Part shown: one piece after another, positions 41,517-49,442 of the stretch
How positions within the stretch are numbered: the stretch's first letter is position 1
Layout of the letters: each line of letters opens with the position of its first letter
NCBI RefSeq assembly: GCF_009760915.1
Contig: NZ_VIDQ01000038.1
Location: 1-64,000 of the forward strand
DNA length: 64,000 nucleotides
Reading direction: 5' to 3'
Source of the DNA: Azohydromonas aeria
Lineage (GTDB): Bacteria > Pseudomonadota > Gammaproteobacteria > Burkholderiales > Burkholderiaceae_C
Translations under genes and position numbers: made by a program
The notes under the pieces: model-generated
The model's database searches: none
Told to the model about the DNA's origin: nothing
Seen by the model: the letters and a program-made list of their open reading frames with translations, nothing else

Positions 41517-42719
41517 ATGACCACCACCCCCCGCCAGGGCGCGCTCTCGCGCTTCACCATCCTGGACGCCACGCGCGTGCGCGCCGGCCCTACCGCCGTG
41601 CGGCTGTTCGCCGACATGGGCGCACGTGTCATCAAGCTGGAGATCCCGCCCGGGGCTCCCGGCGGCGACGACATGATCGGCGGGCGCGACCACAACCGCG
41701 CCGACTACGAGAACCTGCACCGCAACAAGGAAAGCCTCACGCTCAACATGAAGACGCCCGAGGGCGTGGCGATCCTGCACGAGCTGGTGCGCAAGGCGGA
41801 CGTGTTCATCGAGAACTACCGCCCCGACGTCAAGGACCGCCTGGGCATTGGCCCTGAGCAGCTGCGCGCCATCAACCCGCGCCTGGTGTACGCCAGCATC
41901 TCGGGTTTCGGCCAGGACGGGCCCTATGCCCGGTGGCCCGGCTTCGACTCCATCGCGCAAGGCATGGGCGGGCTCATGAGCGTCACCGGTGAGCCCGGCC
42001 ACGGCCCGATGCGCGTGGGCATCCCCATCGCCGACCTGTGTGCGGGCCACTTCTGCGCCCAGGGCGTGCTCGCGGCGCTGCTGGAACGCGAGGCCACGGG
42101 CGAGGGCCAGTGGGTGCAGACCTCGCTGCTGGAGTCGCAGATCGCGATGCTGGACTTCCAGGCCGTGCAGTGGCTCATCGACCGCAAGGTGCCGGGCCAG
42201 AACGGCAACGAGCACCCGCTGACCGTGCCCACCGGCGTGTTCCGCACGGCCGACGGCTTCCTCAACGTCGCCGCCATTGGCCAGACCATGTGGACGCGGC
42301 TGTGCGAGGCGCTGGAGGTGCCGCACCTGGTGGACGAGCCCGGCTTCGGCTCCGACCCCGAGCGCTGCGCCAACCGCGAGCGCGTCAACGCCGCCGTGGG
42401 CGAGGCCTTCCTGCGCCGCGGCACGGCCGAGTGGACCGAGCGGCTGCTCAAGGCCGGCGTGCCCTGCGGCCCCATCCACCGCATCGACCAGGTGTTCGAG
42501 GACCCGCAGGTGCGCCACCTGGGCATCACCTGGCCCATGTCACACCCGGAGCTGGGCGACGTGTCGCTCATCGGCCAGCCCATGCGGCTGTCGGCGCACC
42601 CGCGCACCGAGCCGCCGCGCCCGGCGCCGCAGCAGGGGCAGGACACCGACGCGATCCTGCAGGAGCTGGGCTACGGAGCGCAGCGCGTCGCCGAGCTGCG
42701 CGCCGCCTTCATCGTCTGA
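41517..42719 (+). CDS. CaiB/BaiF family CoA-transferase (class III)
   Basis: The product has 400 residues from the ATG at 41517, after GAGAGGAG. Family features: LDATRVRAGPTAVRLFADMG, VIKLEIPPGAPGGDDM, NLHRNKESLTLNMKTPEG and VFIENYRPDVKDRLGIGPEQ with the catalytic Asp expected in the ENYRPD region. SGFGQDGPYARWPGFDSIAQ and MGGLMSVTGEPGHGPMRVGI follow. It would swap CoA between two carboxylates, which could activate or regenerate the aromatic substrate without ATP. The presence of both a CoA ligase and a CoA-transferase in one operon suggests at least two CoA-activated intermediates. Confidence 0.93.
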   Translation: MTTTPRQGALSRFTILDATRVRAGPTAVRLFADMGARVIKLEIPPGAPGGDDMIGGRDHNRADYENLHRNKESLTLNMKTPEGVAILHELVRKADVFIENYRPDVKDRLGIGPEQLRAINPRLVYASISGFGQDGPYARWPGFDSIAQGMGGLMSVTGEPGHGPMRVGIPIADLCAGHFCAQGVLAALLEREATGEGQWVQTSLLESQIAMLDFQAVQWLIDRKVPGQNGNEHPLTVPTGVFRTADGFLNVAAIGQTMWTRLCEALEVPHLVDEPGFGSDPERCANRERVNAAVGEAFLRRGTAEWTERLLKAGVPCGPIHRIDQVFEDPQVRHLGITWPMSHPELGDVSLIGQPMRLSAHPRTEPPRPAPQQGQDTDAILQELGYGAQRVAELRAAFIV

Positions 42720-42734
42720 GACAGGACCCATTCC

Positions 42735-43733
42735 ATGGCCCGAATCGTTGCCGCCTTCGGCTCCTCGCACAGCATCATGCTGGCCTCGCAGCGCGAGGAC
42801 TGGCAGCACGGCTTCCGTGCAGTCGATCCGAAGAACCCTCACTACTACGACCGCGCCGGCGAGCGCACGAGCTACGAGGCGCTGCTGGCGCAGGCGCCCG
42901 CGCACGCCGAGTCGATGGTCACGCCCGAGCAGATGGGCGAGCGCTTCGACGCCGCCGAGGCCGCGATGGCCGAGCTGCGCCGCCGCATCCACGCGGCCCG
43001 GCTCGACGTGCTGCTGGTGGTCGGCGACGACCAGAACGAGCTGTTCCGCACCACCAACAACCCGGCCTTCGCCATCTACTACGGCGCCACCATCCGCAAC
43101 GCCCGGGCCGAGCTCTCGCCCGGCGACGGCTGGTACAAGCGCGCGCGCATGGCGCGCCAGGAGCCGGACGCCGACCGGGACTACCCGGTCAAGGCCGACA
43201 TGGCCGAATGGCTCATCCGCCAGCTCTGCGACCGCGACTTCGACATCACCGCCATGGACGGTCTGGAGCGCGGCCAGTTCGAGGGCCACGCCTTCAGCTT
43301 CATCCACCGCTGGTACCTGCAGGGCACGGAGTTGCCAGTCATCCCCGTGATCGTCAACACCTTCGACCCGCCCAACCAGCCCACGCCGCGGCGCTGCGTC
43401 CAGCTTGGTGCCGCGCTGCGTGAGCTCGTCGCGGCCTATCCCGAGGACCTGCGCGTGGGCGTGCTCGCCTCCGGCGGCCTGAGCCATTTCGTGGTGGACG
43501 AGGAACTGGACCACGGGATCATCCAGGCGCTGCGCGAGAAGGACATGGCCTGGCTCGCCGGCCTGGACCCCAAGCAGCTGCAGGCCGGCAGCTCCGAAAT
43601 CCGCAACTGGCTCATCGCCGCCGAAGCCGTGAAGGCGCTGGACCTGGAATGGGTGTCCTACGTGCCGGGCTACCGCAGCCCCGCGCTCACCGGCACCGGA
43701 CTGTGCTTCGCCGCCTGGCACACCCTGGACTGA
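42735..43733 (+). CDS. LigB-type extradiol ring-cleavage dioxygenase
   Basis: The product has 332 residues. It begins MARIVAAFGSSHSIMLASQR with the class III extradiol SSH motif (His12). DVLLVVGDDQNELFRTTNNP follows, then HRWYLQGTELPVIPVIVNTF with candidate ligands, VGVLASGGLSHFVVDEELD (second His) and WVSYVPGYRSPALTGTGLCF. This matches the catalytic LigB subunit family (protocatechuate 4,5-dioxygenase beta), here without a separate LigA alpha subunit. It probably opens a catechol-type ring at the meta position. Its product would suit the LigJ-like hydratase and RraA-type aldolases nearby. Confidence 0.92.
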   Translation: MARIVAAFGSSHSIMLASQREDWQHGFRAVDPKNPHYYDRAGERTSYEALLAQAPAHAESMVTPEQMGERFDAAEAAMAELRRRIHAARLDVLLVVGDDQNELFRTTNNPAFAIYYGATIRNARAELSPGDGWYKRARMARQEPDADRDYPVKADMAEWLIRQLCDRDFDITAMDGLERGQFEGHAFSFIHRWYLQGTELPVIPVIVNTFDPPNQPTPRRCVQLGAALRELVAAYPEDLRVGVLASGGLSHFVVDEELDHGIIQALREKDMAWLAGLDPKQLQAGSSEIRNWLIAAEAVKALDLEWVSYVPGYRSPALTGTGLCFAAWHTLD

Positions 43734-43741
43734 GAACCATC

Positions 43742-44398
43742 ATGACCGACATCAATGTGCAACGCCTGCGCCGGCTCGACGCCTGCGCGGTGTCCGATGC
43801 CTTGGACAAGCTGGGCCTGAGCGGCGCCGTCACCGGGCTGCCGCAGCGCTCGGGGCGCGGGCGCATCGCCGGCCGGGCAGTGACCATGAAGGTCGGCCCT
43901 GGCCAGCCGCCGCCCGGGCCGCCGCGCCACCTGGGCTGCAGCGCCATCGAGAGCGCCGGCCCCGATGACGTCATCGTCGTCGAGCAGCGCAGCGGCATCG
44001 AGGCGGGCTGCTGGGGCGGGCTGCTGACGCTGGGCGCCAAGGTGCGCGGCGTGGCCGGCGTCATCACCGACGGCCCGCTGCGCGACGTGGACGAGGCCGT
44101 CGCCTACGAGTTCCCGATCTTCAGCCGCAGCCTCACTTCGCTCACGGCCCGCGGGCGCGTGGTCGAACTCGGCACGCAGGTGCCGGTGCGAATTGGCAGC
44201 GCCGAGGTGGCGCCCGGCGACTACGTGCTCGCCGACCAGAGCGCCGTCATCTTCATCGCCGCGTGCGATATCGGGCGCGTGCTCGATGCGGCCGAAACGA
44301 TCGTCGCCCGGGAGGCGGCCATGGCCAAGGCCATCGCCGCGGGCACGCCCATCGGCCAGGTCATGGGCGGCAACTACGAACACATGCTCAAGGACTGA
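43742..44398 (+). CDS. RraA/HMG-CHA-aldolase family protein, copy 1
   Basis: The product has 218 residues from the ATG at 43742. RraA-fold motif: WGGLLTLGAKVRGVAGVITD then GPLRDVDE, containing the Arg-Asp pair that binds pyruvate and the divalent metal in 4-hydroxy-4-methyl-2-oxoglutarate/4-carboxy-4-hydroxy-2-oxoadipate aldolases. VRIGSAEVAPGDYVLADQSA follows. The family includes both aldolases of protocatechuate/gallate meta-cleavage and the RNase E inhibitor RraA; catabolic context favours an aldolase. It is first of three consecutive paralogs of clearly different sequence. Confidence 0.87.
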   Translation: MTDINVQRLRRLDACAVSDALDKLGLSGAVTGLPQRSGRGRIAGRAVTMKVGPGQPPPGPPRHLGCSAIESAGPDDVIVVEQRSGIEAGCWGGLLTLGAKVRGVAGVITDGPLRDVDEAVAYEFPIFSRSLTSLTARGRVVELGTQVPVRIGSAEVAPGDYVLADQSAVIFIAACDIGRVLDAAETIVAREAAMAKAIAAGTPIGQVMGGNYEHMLKD

Positions 44399-44406
44399 GG
44401 GACATC

Positions 44407-45060
44407 ATGGAACAGGACAAGAACGTCGCGCGCGCCGCGCGCCTGGACACCGCGACGCTAAGCGACGCGCTCGACAATCTGGGCCTCAACGGCCAGTGCT
44501 ACCGCATCAAGCCGCGCGACAACGGCTTTCGCATGGCGGGCCGGGCCTGGACGCTGCTTTACGGCCCGGCCGGCAACCCGGCCGGCACGGTGGGCGACTA
44601 CATCGACGACGTGCCCCCGGGCAGCGTGGTGGTGCTGGACAACGGCGGGCGCGACAACGCCACCGTCTGGGGCGACATCCTCACCGAGATCGCGCACCGC
44701 CGCGGCATCGCCGGCACCGTCATAGACGGCGTGTGCCGCGACGTGGCGATGTGCCTGAAGCTGGGCTACCCGGTGTTCGCCAAGGACCACTGGATGCGCA
44801 CCGGCAAGGACCGGGTGCAGGTCGAGGCCACGGGCGTGCCCGTCAACATCGGCGACGTGCGCGTGGCCCCGGGCGACCTGCTGCGCGGCGATGCCGACGG
44901 CGTGGTCGTGATTCCGCGTGATCTCGAGGACCGCGTGCTGGATGTCGCCGAGGGCATCGAGCAGGCCGAGGAGGCCATCCGCGAGGCCGTGCGCGGCGGC
45001 ATGCGGCTCGACGAGGCGCGGCGCCAGTTCAAGTACCACCAGCTGCAGACCAAGGTGTGA
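44407..45060 (+). CDS. RraA/HMG-CHA-aldolase family protein, copy 2
   Basis: The product has 217 residues. The motif WGDILTEIAHRRGIAGTVID then GVCRDVAM conserves Gly-Asp and Arg-Asp, and VPVNIGDVRVAPGDLLRGDA and DGVVVIPRDLEDRVLDVAEG are canonical. It lacks the Pro-rich insert of copy 1. It starts eight bases after copy 1, and its stop overlaps a possible GTG start of copy 3. Distinct paralogs next to each other may act on different 4-hydroxy-2-oxo acids or form mixed trimers. Confidence 0.88.
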   Translation: MEQDKNVARAARLDTATLSDALDNLGLNGQCYRIKPRDNGFRMAGRAWTLLYGPAGNPAGTVGDYIDDVPPGSVVVLDNGGRDNATVWGDILTEIAHRRGIAGTVIDGVCRDVAMCLKLGYPVFAKDHWMRTGKDRVQVEATGVPVNIGDVRVAPGDLLRGDADGVVVIPRDLEDRVLDVAEGIEQAEEAIREAVRGGMRLDEARRQFKYHQLQTKV

Positions 45061-45065
45061 ACGCC

Positions 45066-45731
45066 ATGACCCGTGAACACGATGCCGCGAGCACGACGCG
45101 GCTGGATTTCGAGCGCATCGCCCCGGACGTGGTGGCCGCCGCCGGCGAGTTGCCCACGGCAACGCTGCACGAGGCCGGGGGCAAGATCGGTGCGCTGCCC
45201 TCGGCGCTCAAGCCCGTGGGGCGCGCCATGCGCGCCTGCGGGCCGGCGCTGACCGTGCACTCCCCGCCGGGCGACAACCTGTGGCTGCACCGCGCGCTGG
45301 CCGTGGCCCGCCCGGGCGACGTGCTGGTGGTACACGCCAGCGGCGTCTTCGAGCACGGCTACTGGGGCGAGATCATGAGCACCATGGCCCAGGCGCGGGG
45401 CCTGGCCGGGCTGGTGATCGACGGTTGCGTGCGCGACGGTGTGCTGCTGGAGCAGATCGGCTTCCCGGTGTTCGCGCGTGGCCTGTGCATCCGCGGCACG
45501 GGCAAGGACTACGGTGCCATCGGCTGGATCGGCGCGCCGGTGCTCGTCGGTGACGTGGCGGTCCACGCCGGTGACCTGGTAGCGGCCGACGGCGACGGCG
45601 TGTGCGTGCTGCCGCGCGAACGGGCTGCGGAGATCGTGGACCGCTCGCGGCGGCGCGAGGCCGACGAGGTCGCGATCCTGGCGCGGCTGCGCGCGGGCGA
45701 GAGCACCATGCAGGTGTACGGATTCCGGTAG
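45066..45731 (+). CDS. RraA/HMG-CHA-aldolase family protein, copy 3
   Basis: The product has 221 residues from ATG 45066, with AAGG ten bases upstream. A GTG at 45057 overlapping the previous stop is the alternative. The motif WGEIMSTMAQARGLAGLVID then GCVRDGVL retains Arg-Asp, followed by GKDYGAIGWIGAPVLVGDVA and AADGDGVCVLPRERAAEIVD. This copy has the GxxGxxG-like segment typical of CHA aldolases such as LigK, which split 4-carboxy-4-hydroxy-2-oxoadipate into pyruvate and oxaloacetate. It is the best candidate of the three for the true aldolase. Confidence 0.88.
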   Translation: MTREHDAASTTRLDFERIAPDVVAAAGELPTATLHEAGGKIGALPSALKPVGRAMRACGPALTVHSPPGDNLWLHRALAVARPGDVLVVHASGVFEHGYWGEIMSTMAQARGLAGLVIDGCVRDGVLLEQIGFPVFARGLCIRGTGKDYGAIGWIGAPVLVGDVAVHAGDLVAADGDGVCVLPRERAAEIVDRSRRREADEVAILARLRAGESTMQVYGFR

Positions 45732-45741
45732 GGAGGACGCC

Positions 45742-46521
45742 ATGAGCCATTCACCCACCGGCAGCCCGCCGGAGCTGGCGATCGACGGCCGCGTCGCCAC
45801 CATCACGCTGCGCCGGCCCGACGTCGGCAACCGCCTGGAGCTCGAAGACCTGGAGCTGCTGCGCGCGCAGCTGCGGGAGGTCAACGCCACGCCCGGCGTG
45901 CTGGTGCTGCGGCTGCGCGGCCAGGGCCGGCATTTCTGCAGCGGCTTCAACCTGGGGCAGACGGCCGAGCGCGGGGCGGTGGCCGCGGCCGGCGAGTCGT
46001 TCGAAGCCCTGGCCGGCGAGATCGAGCAGGCGCGTCCGGTCACCGTCGCGGCCATCAACGGCGGCTTCCACGGCGGCGCCACCGACCTGGCGCTGGCCTG
46101 CGACTTCCGTATCGGCGTGGCCGAGGCGCGCATGTTCGTGCCGGCGGCGCAGATCGGCATCCTGTTCTACCGCGGCGGCATGGAGCGCTATGTGCGCCTG
46201 CTGGGCCTGCGCGTGGCCAGGCGCGTGCTGCTGGCCGCCGAGACGCTGGATGCCACGCAGATGCTGGCGTGCGGATTCCTGGACCAAGTGGTCGAGGCCG
46301 ACGCGCTAGCGCCCACGGTGGACGAGCTCAGCCAGCACCTGGCCGGCATGGCGCCGCTGGCGCTGCTGGGCATGAAGAAGCACCTCAACCGCATCGCCGC
46401 CGGCACGCTCGACGCTGCCGAGCTGCGGCGCGACATCGCGCACGCCGATGCCTCCCAGGACCAGCGCGACGGCATCGCCGCGCGCGTTCACAAGCGAAAG
46501 CCCGAGTTCCATGGCTGCTGA
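45742..46521 (+). CDS. Enoyl-CoA hydratase/isomerase family protein
   Basis: The product has 259 residues. Crotonase motifs: ITLRRPDVGNRLELEDLELL, oxyanion-hole HFCSGFNLGQTAERG, AAINGGFHGGATDLALACDF and PAAQIGILFYRGGMERYVRL. The catalytic Glu found in hydratases at the PE/PExG position is replaced (AAQIGILFYRG), so it may be a hydrolase or isomerase and not a simple hydratase. It overlaps the thioesterase gene by 11 bases. It differs from the crotonase at 26.4 kb and could act on another CoA intermediate. Confidence 0.88.
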   Translation: MSHSPTGSPPELAIDGRVATITLRRPDVGNRLELEDLELLRAQLREVNATPGVLVLRLRGQGRHFCSGFNLGQTAERGAVAAAGESFEALAGEIEQARPVTVAAINGGFHGGATDLALACDFRIGVAEARMFVPAAQIGILFYRGGMERYVRLLGLRVARRVLLAAETLDATQMLACGFLDQVVEADALAPTVDELSQHLAGMAPLALLGMKKHLNRIAAGTLDAAELRRDIAHADASQDQRDGIAARVHKRKPEFHGC

Positions 46522-46951
46522 CATCACCTCCGCCGCCGAGAGCTACTTCGCGCGCGTGCGCCGTGGCGATCTGCCACCCCCGCCCGTGAGCACCACGCTG
46601 GGCGGGCGCATCACCGCCGTGGACCTGGAGGCGGGCACGCTCGACTCCGACTACCACGCCGGCGAGGCCTTCCTGAACCCGGCCGGCCAGGTGCAGGGCG
46701 GCGTCCTGGGCGCGATGCTGGATGACGTGACGGCCTTCCTCGTCACCGCCACGCTGGCGCCGGGCGAGCACTGCGCCACGCTGAGCCTGAACCTTTCCTT
46801 CCTGCGGCCCGCGCGCGCCGGCGCGCTGCAGGGCCGCGCGCAGCTGGTACGCCGTGGTCGCGAGGTTTGCCACGTGGCGGGCGATCTGCTGCAGGACGGC
46901 CGGGTCGTGGCCACCGCAGCGGCCGTCTGCACGGTCGTGCGCAAACGCTGA
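46511..46951 (+). CDS. PaaI-type hotdog-fold thioesterase
   Basis: The product has 146 residues from ATG 46511, overlapping the previous gene. Hotdog motifs: FLNPAGQVQGGVLGAMLDDV (the helix with the catalytic Asp region), TLSLNLSFLRPARAGALQGR and GRVVATAAAVCTVV. PaaI-like thioesterases release stalled acyl-CoA esters and protect the CoA pool in aromatic pathways. It is the last enzyme gene before the operon's terminator-like hairpin and the porin. Confidence 0.9.
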   Translation: MAADITSAAESYFARVRRGDLPPPPVSTTLGGRITAVDLEAGTLDSDYHAGEAFLNPAGQVQGGVLGAMLDDVTAFLVTATLAPGEHCATLSLNLSFLRPARAGALQGRAQLVRRGREVCHVAGDLLQDGRVVATAAAVCTVVRKR

Positions 46952-47044
46952 AGCAGGCCGCCGCCCTCGGCGCGGCGGCTTCATTTCCCGAGGCTTCACC
47001 GCAAGCCGAGCTTGGCGCCCGGCCGGGCGGAGCCTTGCCTTCGA

Positions 47045-47073
47045 GGGCCCGCATCCGAACGGGCCCGCCTTTT
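47045..47073 (+). terminator. Intrinsic terminator between thioesterase and porin genes
   Basis: GGGCCCG (47045-47051), an 8-base loop, then CGGGCCC (47060-47066) and, after GCC, TTTT. It lies 94 bases past the thioesterase stop and 21 bases before the porin start. Its closeness to the porin ribosome site means it may attenuate read-through more than fully end the operon. Confidence 0.65.
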
Positions 47074-47093
47074 CACATCCAAGGAGACGACCC

Positions 47094-48206
47094 GTGAACA
47101 AGAACTGCATCACCGCCGCCGCGCTCGCGGCCTGCGCCGGCGCCGCCTGCGCCCAGAGCAACGTCACCCTCTACGGCATTGCCGACGCGTACGTGGAGTC
47201 CGCCCGGATCTCGGGCAAGGGGTCCACCGCCAAGGTGTCCAACGGCGGCATGCAGCCCTCGCGATGGGGCCTGCGCGGCGTCGAGGACCTGGGCGACGGG
47301 CTCAAGGCGGGTTTCGTGCTAGAGAGCGGCATTTCCATCGACACGGGGACCTCGCTGCAGGGCGGGCGGCTGTTCGGTCGCCAAGCCTACGTGTCGCTGT
47401 CTTCGCCGGCGGCCGGCGAGGTACGTCTGGGGCGGCAGTACGCGCCGATCCACTACTCGATGGTGTTCAGCGACGTCGATCCCTTCTCGGCCTTCTCTCC
47501 GGTGTTGGCGATGTACGTCTCCAACGGCGACCAGAGCCGCCAGGACAACCAGGTGAGCTACTGGACGCCGTCCCTCGGCGGCTTCAGCGCCGCCGTGGCC
47601 GTGGCCGCGGGCGAGAACGCTGCCACCGCGCCCAGCGTGCCCACGCCCTGGGTGGCCGCTGGCACGATGAAGCGCAACGTCGGCGGCCTGCTGCGTTACC
47701 AGGGTGGCGGGCTGGACGCCAGCTTGGCCTACCACCAGGGCGGCCAGGCGACGGCCGCAGGCGACGCGGACCAGAAGTCCTACAACATCGGCGCCATCTA
47801 CAACGTCAGCGGCTATGCCGTGGGCGGAAATTTCTGGGAGCACCGCAACGAGCTGGTCGGCGGCGCCACGCCCAAGACGCGCGGCTTGGCGCTGGGCGTG
47901 AAGGTGCCGATCGGCACGGCCTGGAGCGCCGTGGCGCAGGTGGCGCGCGTGGAGGACAACGGCCAGGCCTATGCCACCGGCGCGGCCAAGGCCGAGGGCC
48001 GCAACACCTACCTCAACGTCGGCTTGAACTACCGGCTGTCCAAGCGCACCGACGTGTACCTGCGCTACGCCCGTATCGAAGACGACAACGGCGGCTACAA
48101 CGGGCGCGCCACCACGGCGCTCTACGGCATCTTCGGTCCCGGCAACACGCTGCCCGCGGGCGGCTCGGCCAGCTCGCTGGCGCTGGGCGTGCGCCACGCG
48201 TTCTGA
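47094..48206 (+). CDS. Outer-membrane porin (Gram-negative trimeric type)
   Basis: The product has 370 residues from GTG 47094, with AAGGAGA upstream. Signal peptide NKNCITAAALAACAGAACAQ then SNVTLYGIADAYVESAR, the standard start of Comamonadaceae/Burkholderia porins. SRWGLRGVEDLGDGLKAGFV, GRQAYVSLSSPAAGEVRLGR, multiple amphipathic strands and a C-terminal Phe (LALGVRHAF) follow. It forms a channel for small anions. Its placement directly after the catabolic operon suggests it admits the aromatic substrate through the outer membrane. Confidence 0.95.
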   Translation: MNKNCITAAALAACAGAACAQSNVTLYGIADAYVESARISGKGSTAKVSNGGMQPSRWGLRGVEDLGDGLKAGFVLESGISIDTGTSLQGGRLFGRQAYVSLSSPAAGEVRLGRQYAPIHYSMVFSDVDPFSAFSPVLAMYVSNGDQSRQDNQVSYWTPSLGGFSAAVAVAAGENAATAPSVPTPWVAAGTMKRNVGGLLRYQGGGLDASLAYHQGGQATAAGDADQKSYNIGAIYNVSGYAVGGNFWEHRNELVGGATPKTRGLALGVKVPIGTAWSAVAQVARVEDNGQAYATGAAKAEGRNTYLNVGLNYRLSKRTDVYLRYARIEDDNGGYNGRATTALYGIFGPGNTLPAGGSASSLALGVRHAF

Positions 48207-48304
48207 CGCGGGCTCAGGCTTCCAGGGATGCCGCTGCCGCCACCGGGCGGCACGGCTTGCGGCGCTGGTGCGTGGTCGCCAGCGCCACTTTTCACTGCCG
48301 CGCT

Positions 48305-48328
48305 GCCGCTGAAAGCGGCGGCCTTTCT
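48305..48328 (+). terminator. Intrinsic terminator after the porin gene
   Basis: GCCGCT (48305-48310), GAA, AGCGGC (48314-48319) then GGCCTTTCTC. The stem with a 3-base loop and a T-rich tail lies about 100 bases past the porin stop and just before the end of the convergent Bug gene, so it may serve both directions. Confidence 0.5.
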
Positions 48329-48337
48329 CGCTTCGGG

Positions 48338-49324
48338 CTACTCCGGTTCGATGCCCGCGCCCTTGACGAGCCGGCCCCGCGTGGCGAGCTCTTCGCGTAC
48401 CAGCTCGGCCAGTGCCTGCGGCGTGCCGCCGGACGGCACCAGGCCGGCCTGCTCCAGGCTTGTGCGCACGCCAGGCTCGGCCAGGGCCTTGTTGAGCTCG
48501 CCCTGCAGTCGGGCCTGGATTGGCGCAGGCAGCCCGGCCGGCGCGAAGAAACCCAGCCAGCCCGCGAGCGCGTAATCGGCCAGCGTCTCGCCGATGGTGG
48601 GCAACTGGGGCAGGCCGGCATGGCGCCGGGCCTGCGTCACCGCCAGTGCGCGAATCTGTCCGTTCTGGATGTACGGCAACGCGGTGGCCAGACTGGCGAA
48701 CAGCACGTTGATGGTGCCGCCCAGCAGGTCGGTCATGGCCGGCCCGCCGCCCTTGTAGGGCACGTGGACCATGGCGATGCCGGCCCGCTCGTTGAGCAGC
48801 TCGCCGGCGAGGTGGTGCGGCGTGCCGATGCCCGAGCTGCCGTAGCTCAGCGCGCGCGGATGCGCCTTGGCGTACCCGATGAGCTCGGCCACGCTGCGCA
48901 CGGGCAGCGAAGGGTGGACCACCAGCACGATCGGGTTGACGGCCACCGGCGCCAGCGGCGTGAACTGCCGCAGCGGGTCGTAGGGAAACTTGCGGGCGAG
49001 GTGAAGATTGGTGGCCTGGGTGGCGTCGGTGCCCAGCAGCAGCGTGTAGCCGTCCGCGCTCGCCTTGGCGACCAGGTCCGCACCCAGCGTGCCGCCGGCG
49101 CCGGCTCGGTTGTCCACCACGACCGGCTGCCCCAGCGCCTGCGCCAGCGGCCGGGCCAGCACGCGGGCGAGCTGGTCCGCCGCGGCGCCGGGCGCGTAGG
49201 GCACCACGAGCCGGATGGGACGGTCCGGGTAGCCGCCTTGTGCCCGTGCGCCACGGCCGGCGAGCAGCGGAAGGCCCGCCAGCAGCGCCATCGCCTGGCG
49301 ACGGCGCAGCGTGTTCGATGTCAT
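48338..49324 (-). CDS. Bug/TctC-family solute-binding protein
   Basis: The product has 328 residues from ATG 49324. Signal peptide LRRRQAMALLAGLPLLAGRG with a Tat-like Arg run. Motifs: IRLVVPYAPGAAADQLARVL, VVVDNRAGAGGTLGADLVAK, LSYGSSGIGTPHHLAGELLN and VHVPYKGGGPAMTDLLGGTI. It is the last gene of the mhp operon (118 bases after mhpC). No MhpT-type permease is present in the cluster, so this protein and the Bug protein at 52.4 kb likely deliver the phenylpropionate-type substrate. Confidence 0.92.
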   Translation of the reverse strand: MTSNTLRRRQAMALLAGLPLLAGRGARAQGGYPDRPIRLVVPYAPGAAADQLARVLARPLAQALGQPVVVDNRAGAGGTLGADLVAKASADGYTLLLGTDATQATNLHLARKFPYDPLRQFTPLAPVAVNPIVLVVHPSLPVRSVAELIGYAKAHPRALSYGSSGIGTPHHLAGELLNERAGIAMVHVPYKGGGPAMTDLLGGTINVLFASLATALPYIQNGQIRALAVTQARRHAGLPQLPTIGETLADYALAGWLGFFAPAGLPAPIQARLQGELNKALAEPGVRTSLEQAGLVPSGGTPQALAELVREELATRGRLVKGAGIEPE

Positions 49325-49442
49325 GCGCGTCTTTCCTGCGAAACGACGACAGCGCCATCGCAGCCCGGGATGCCCCGGGGCGCGATGGCGCATGCCGATG
49401 AGATGGAGAGTGTCGGGTGAAGTGTGACCCGAGAAGCGTTGC

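Noticed and set aside
47012..49420. Open frames of 802 (plus) and 679 (minus) codons over the porin and Bug genes
   Set aside because: Both are out of frame with porin and Bug genes that have signal peptides and family motifs; composition is that of shadows.
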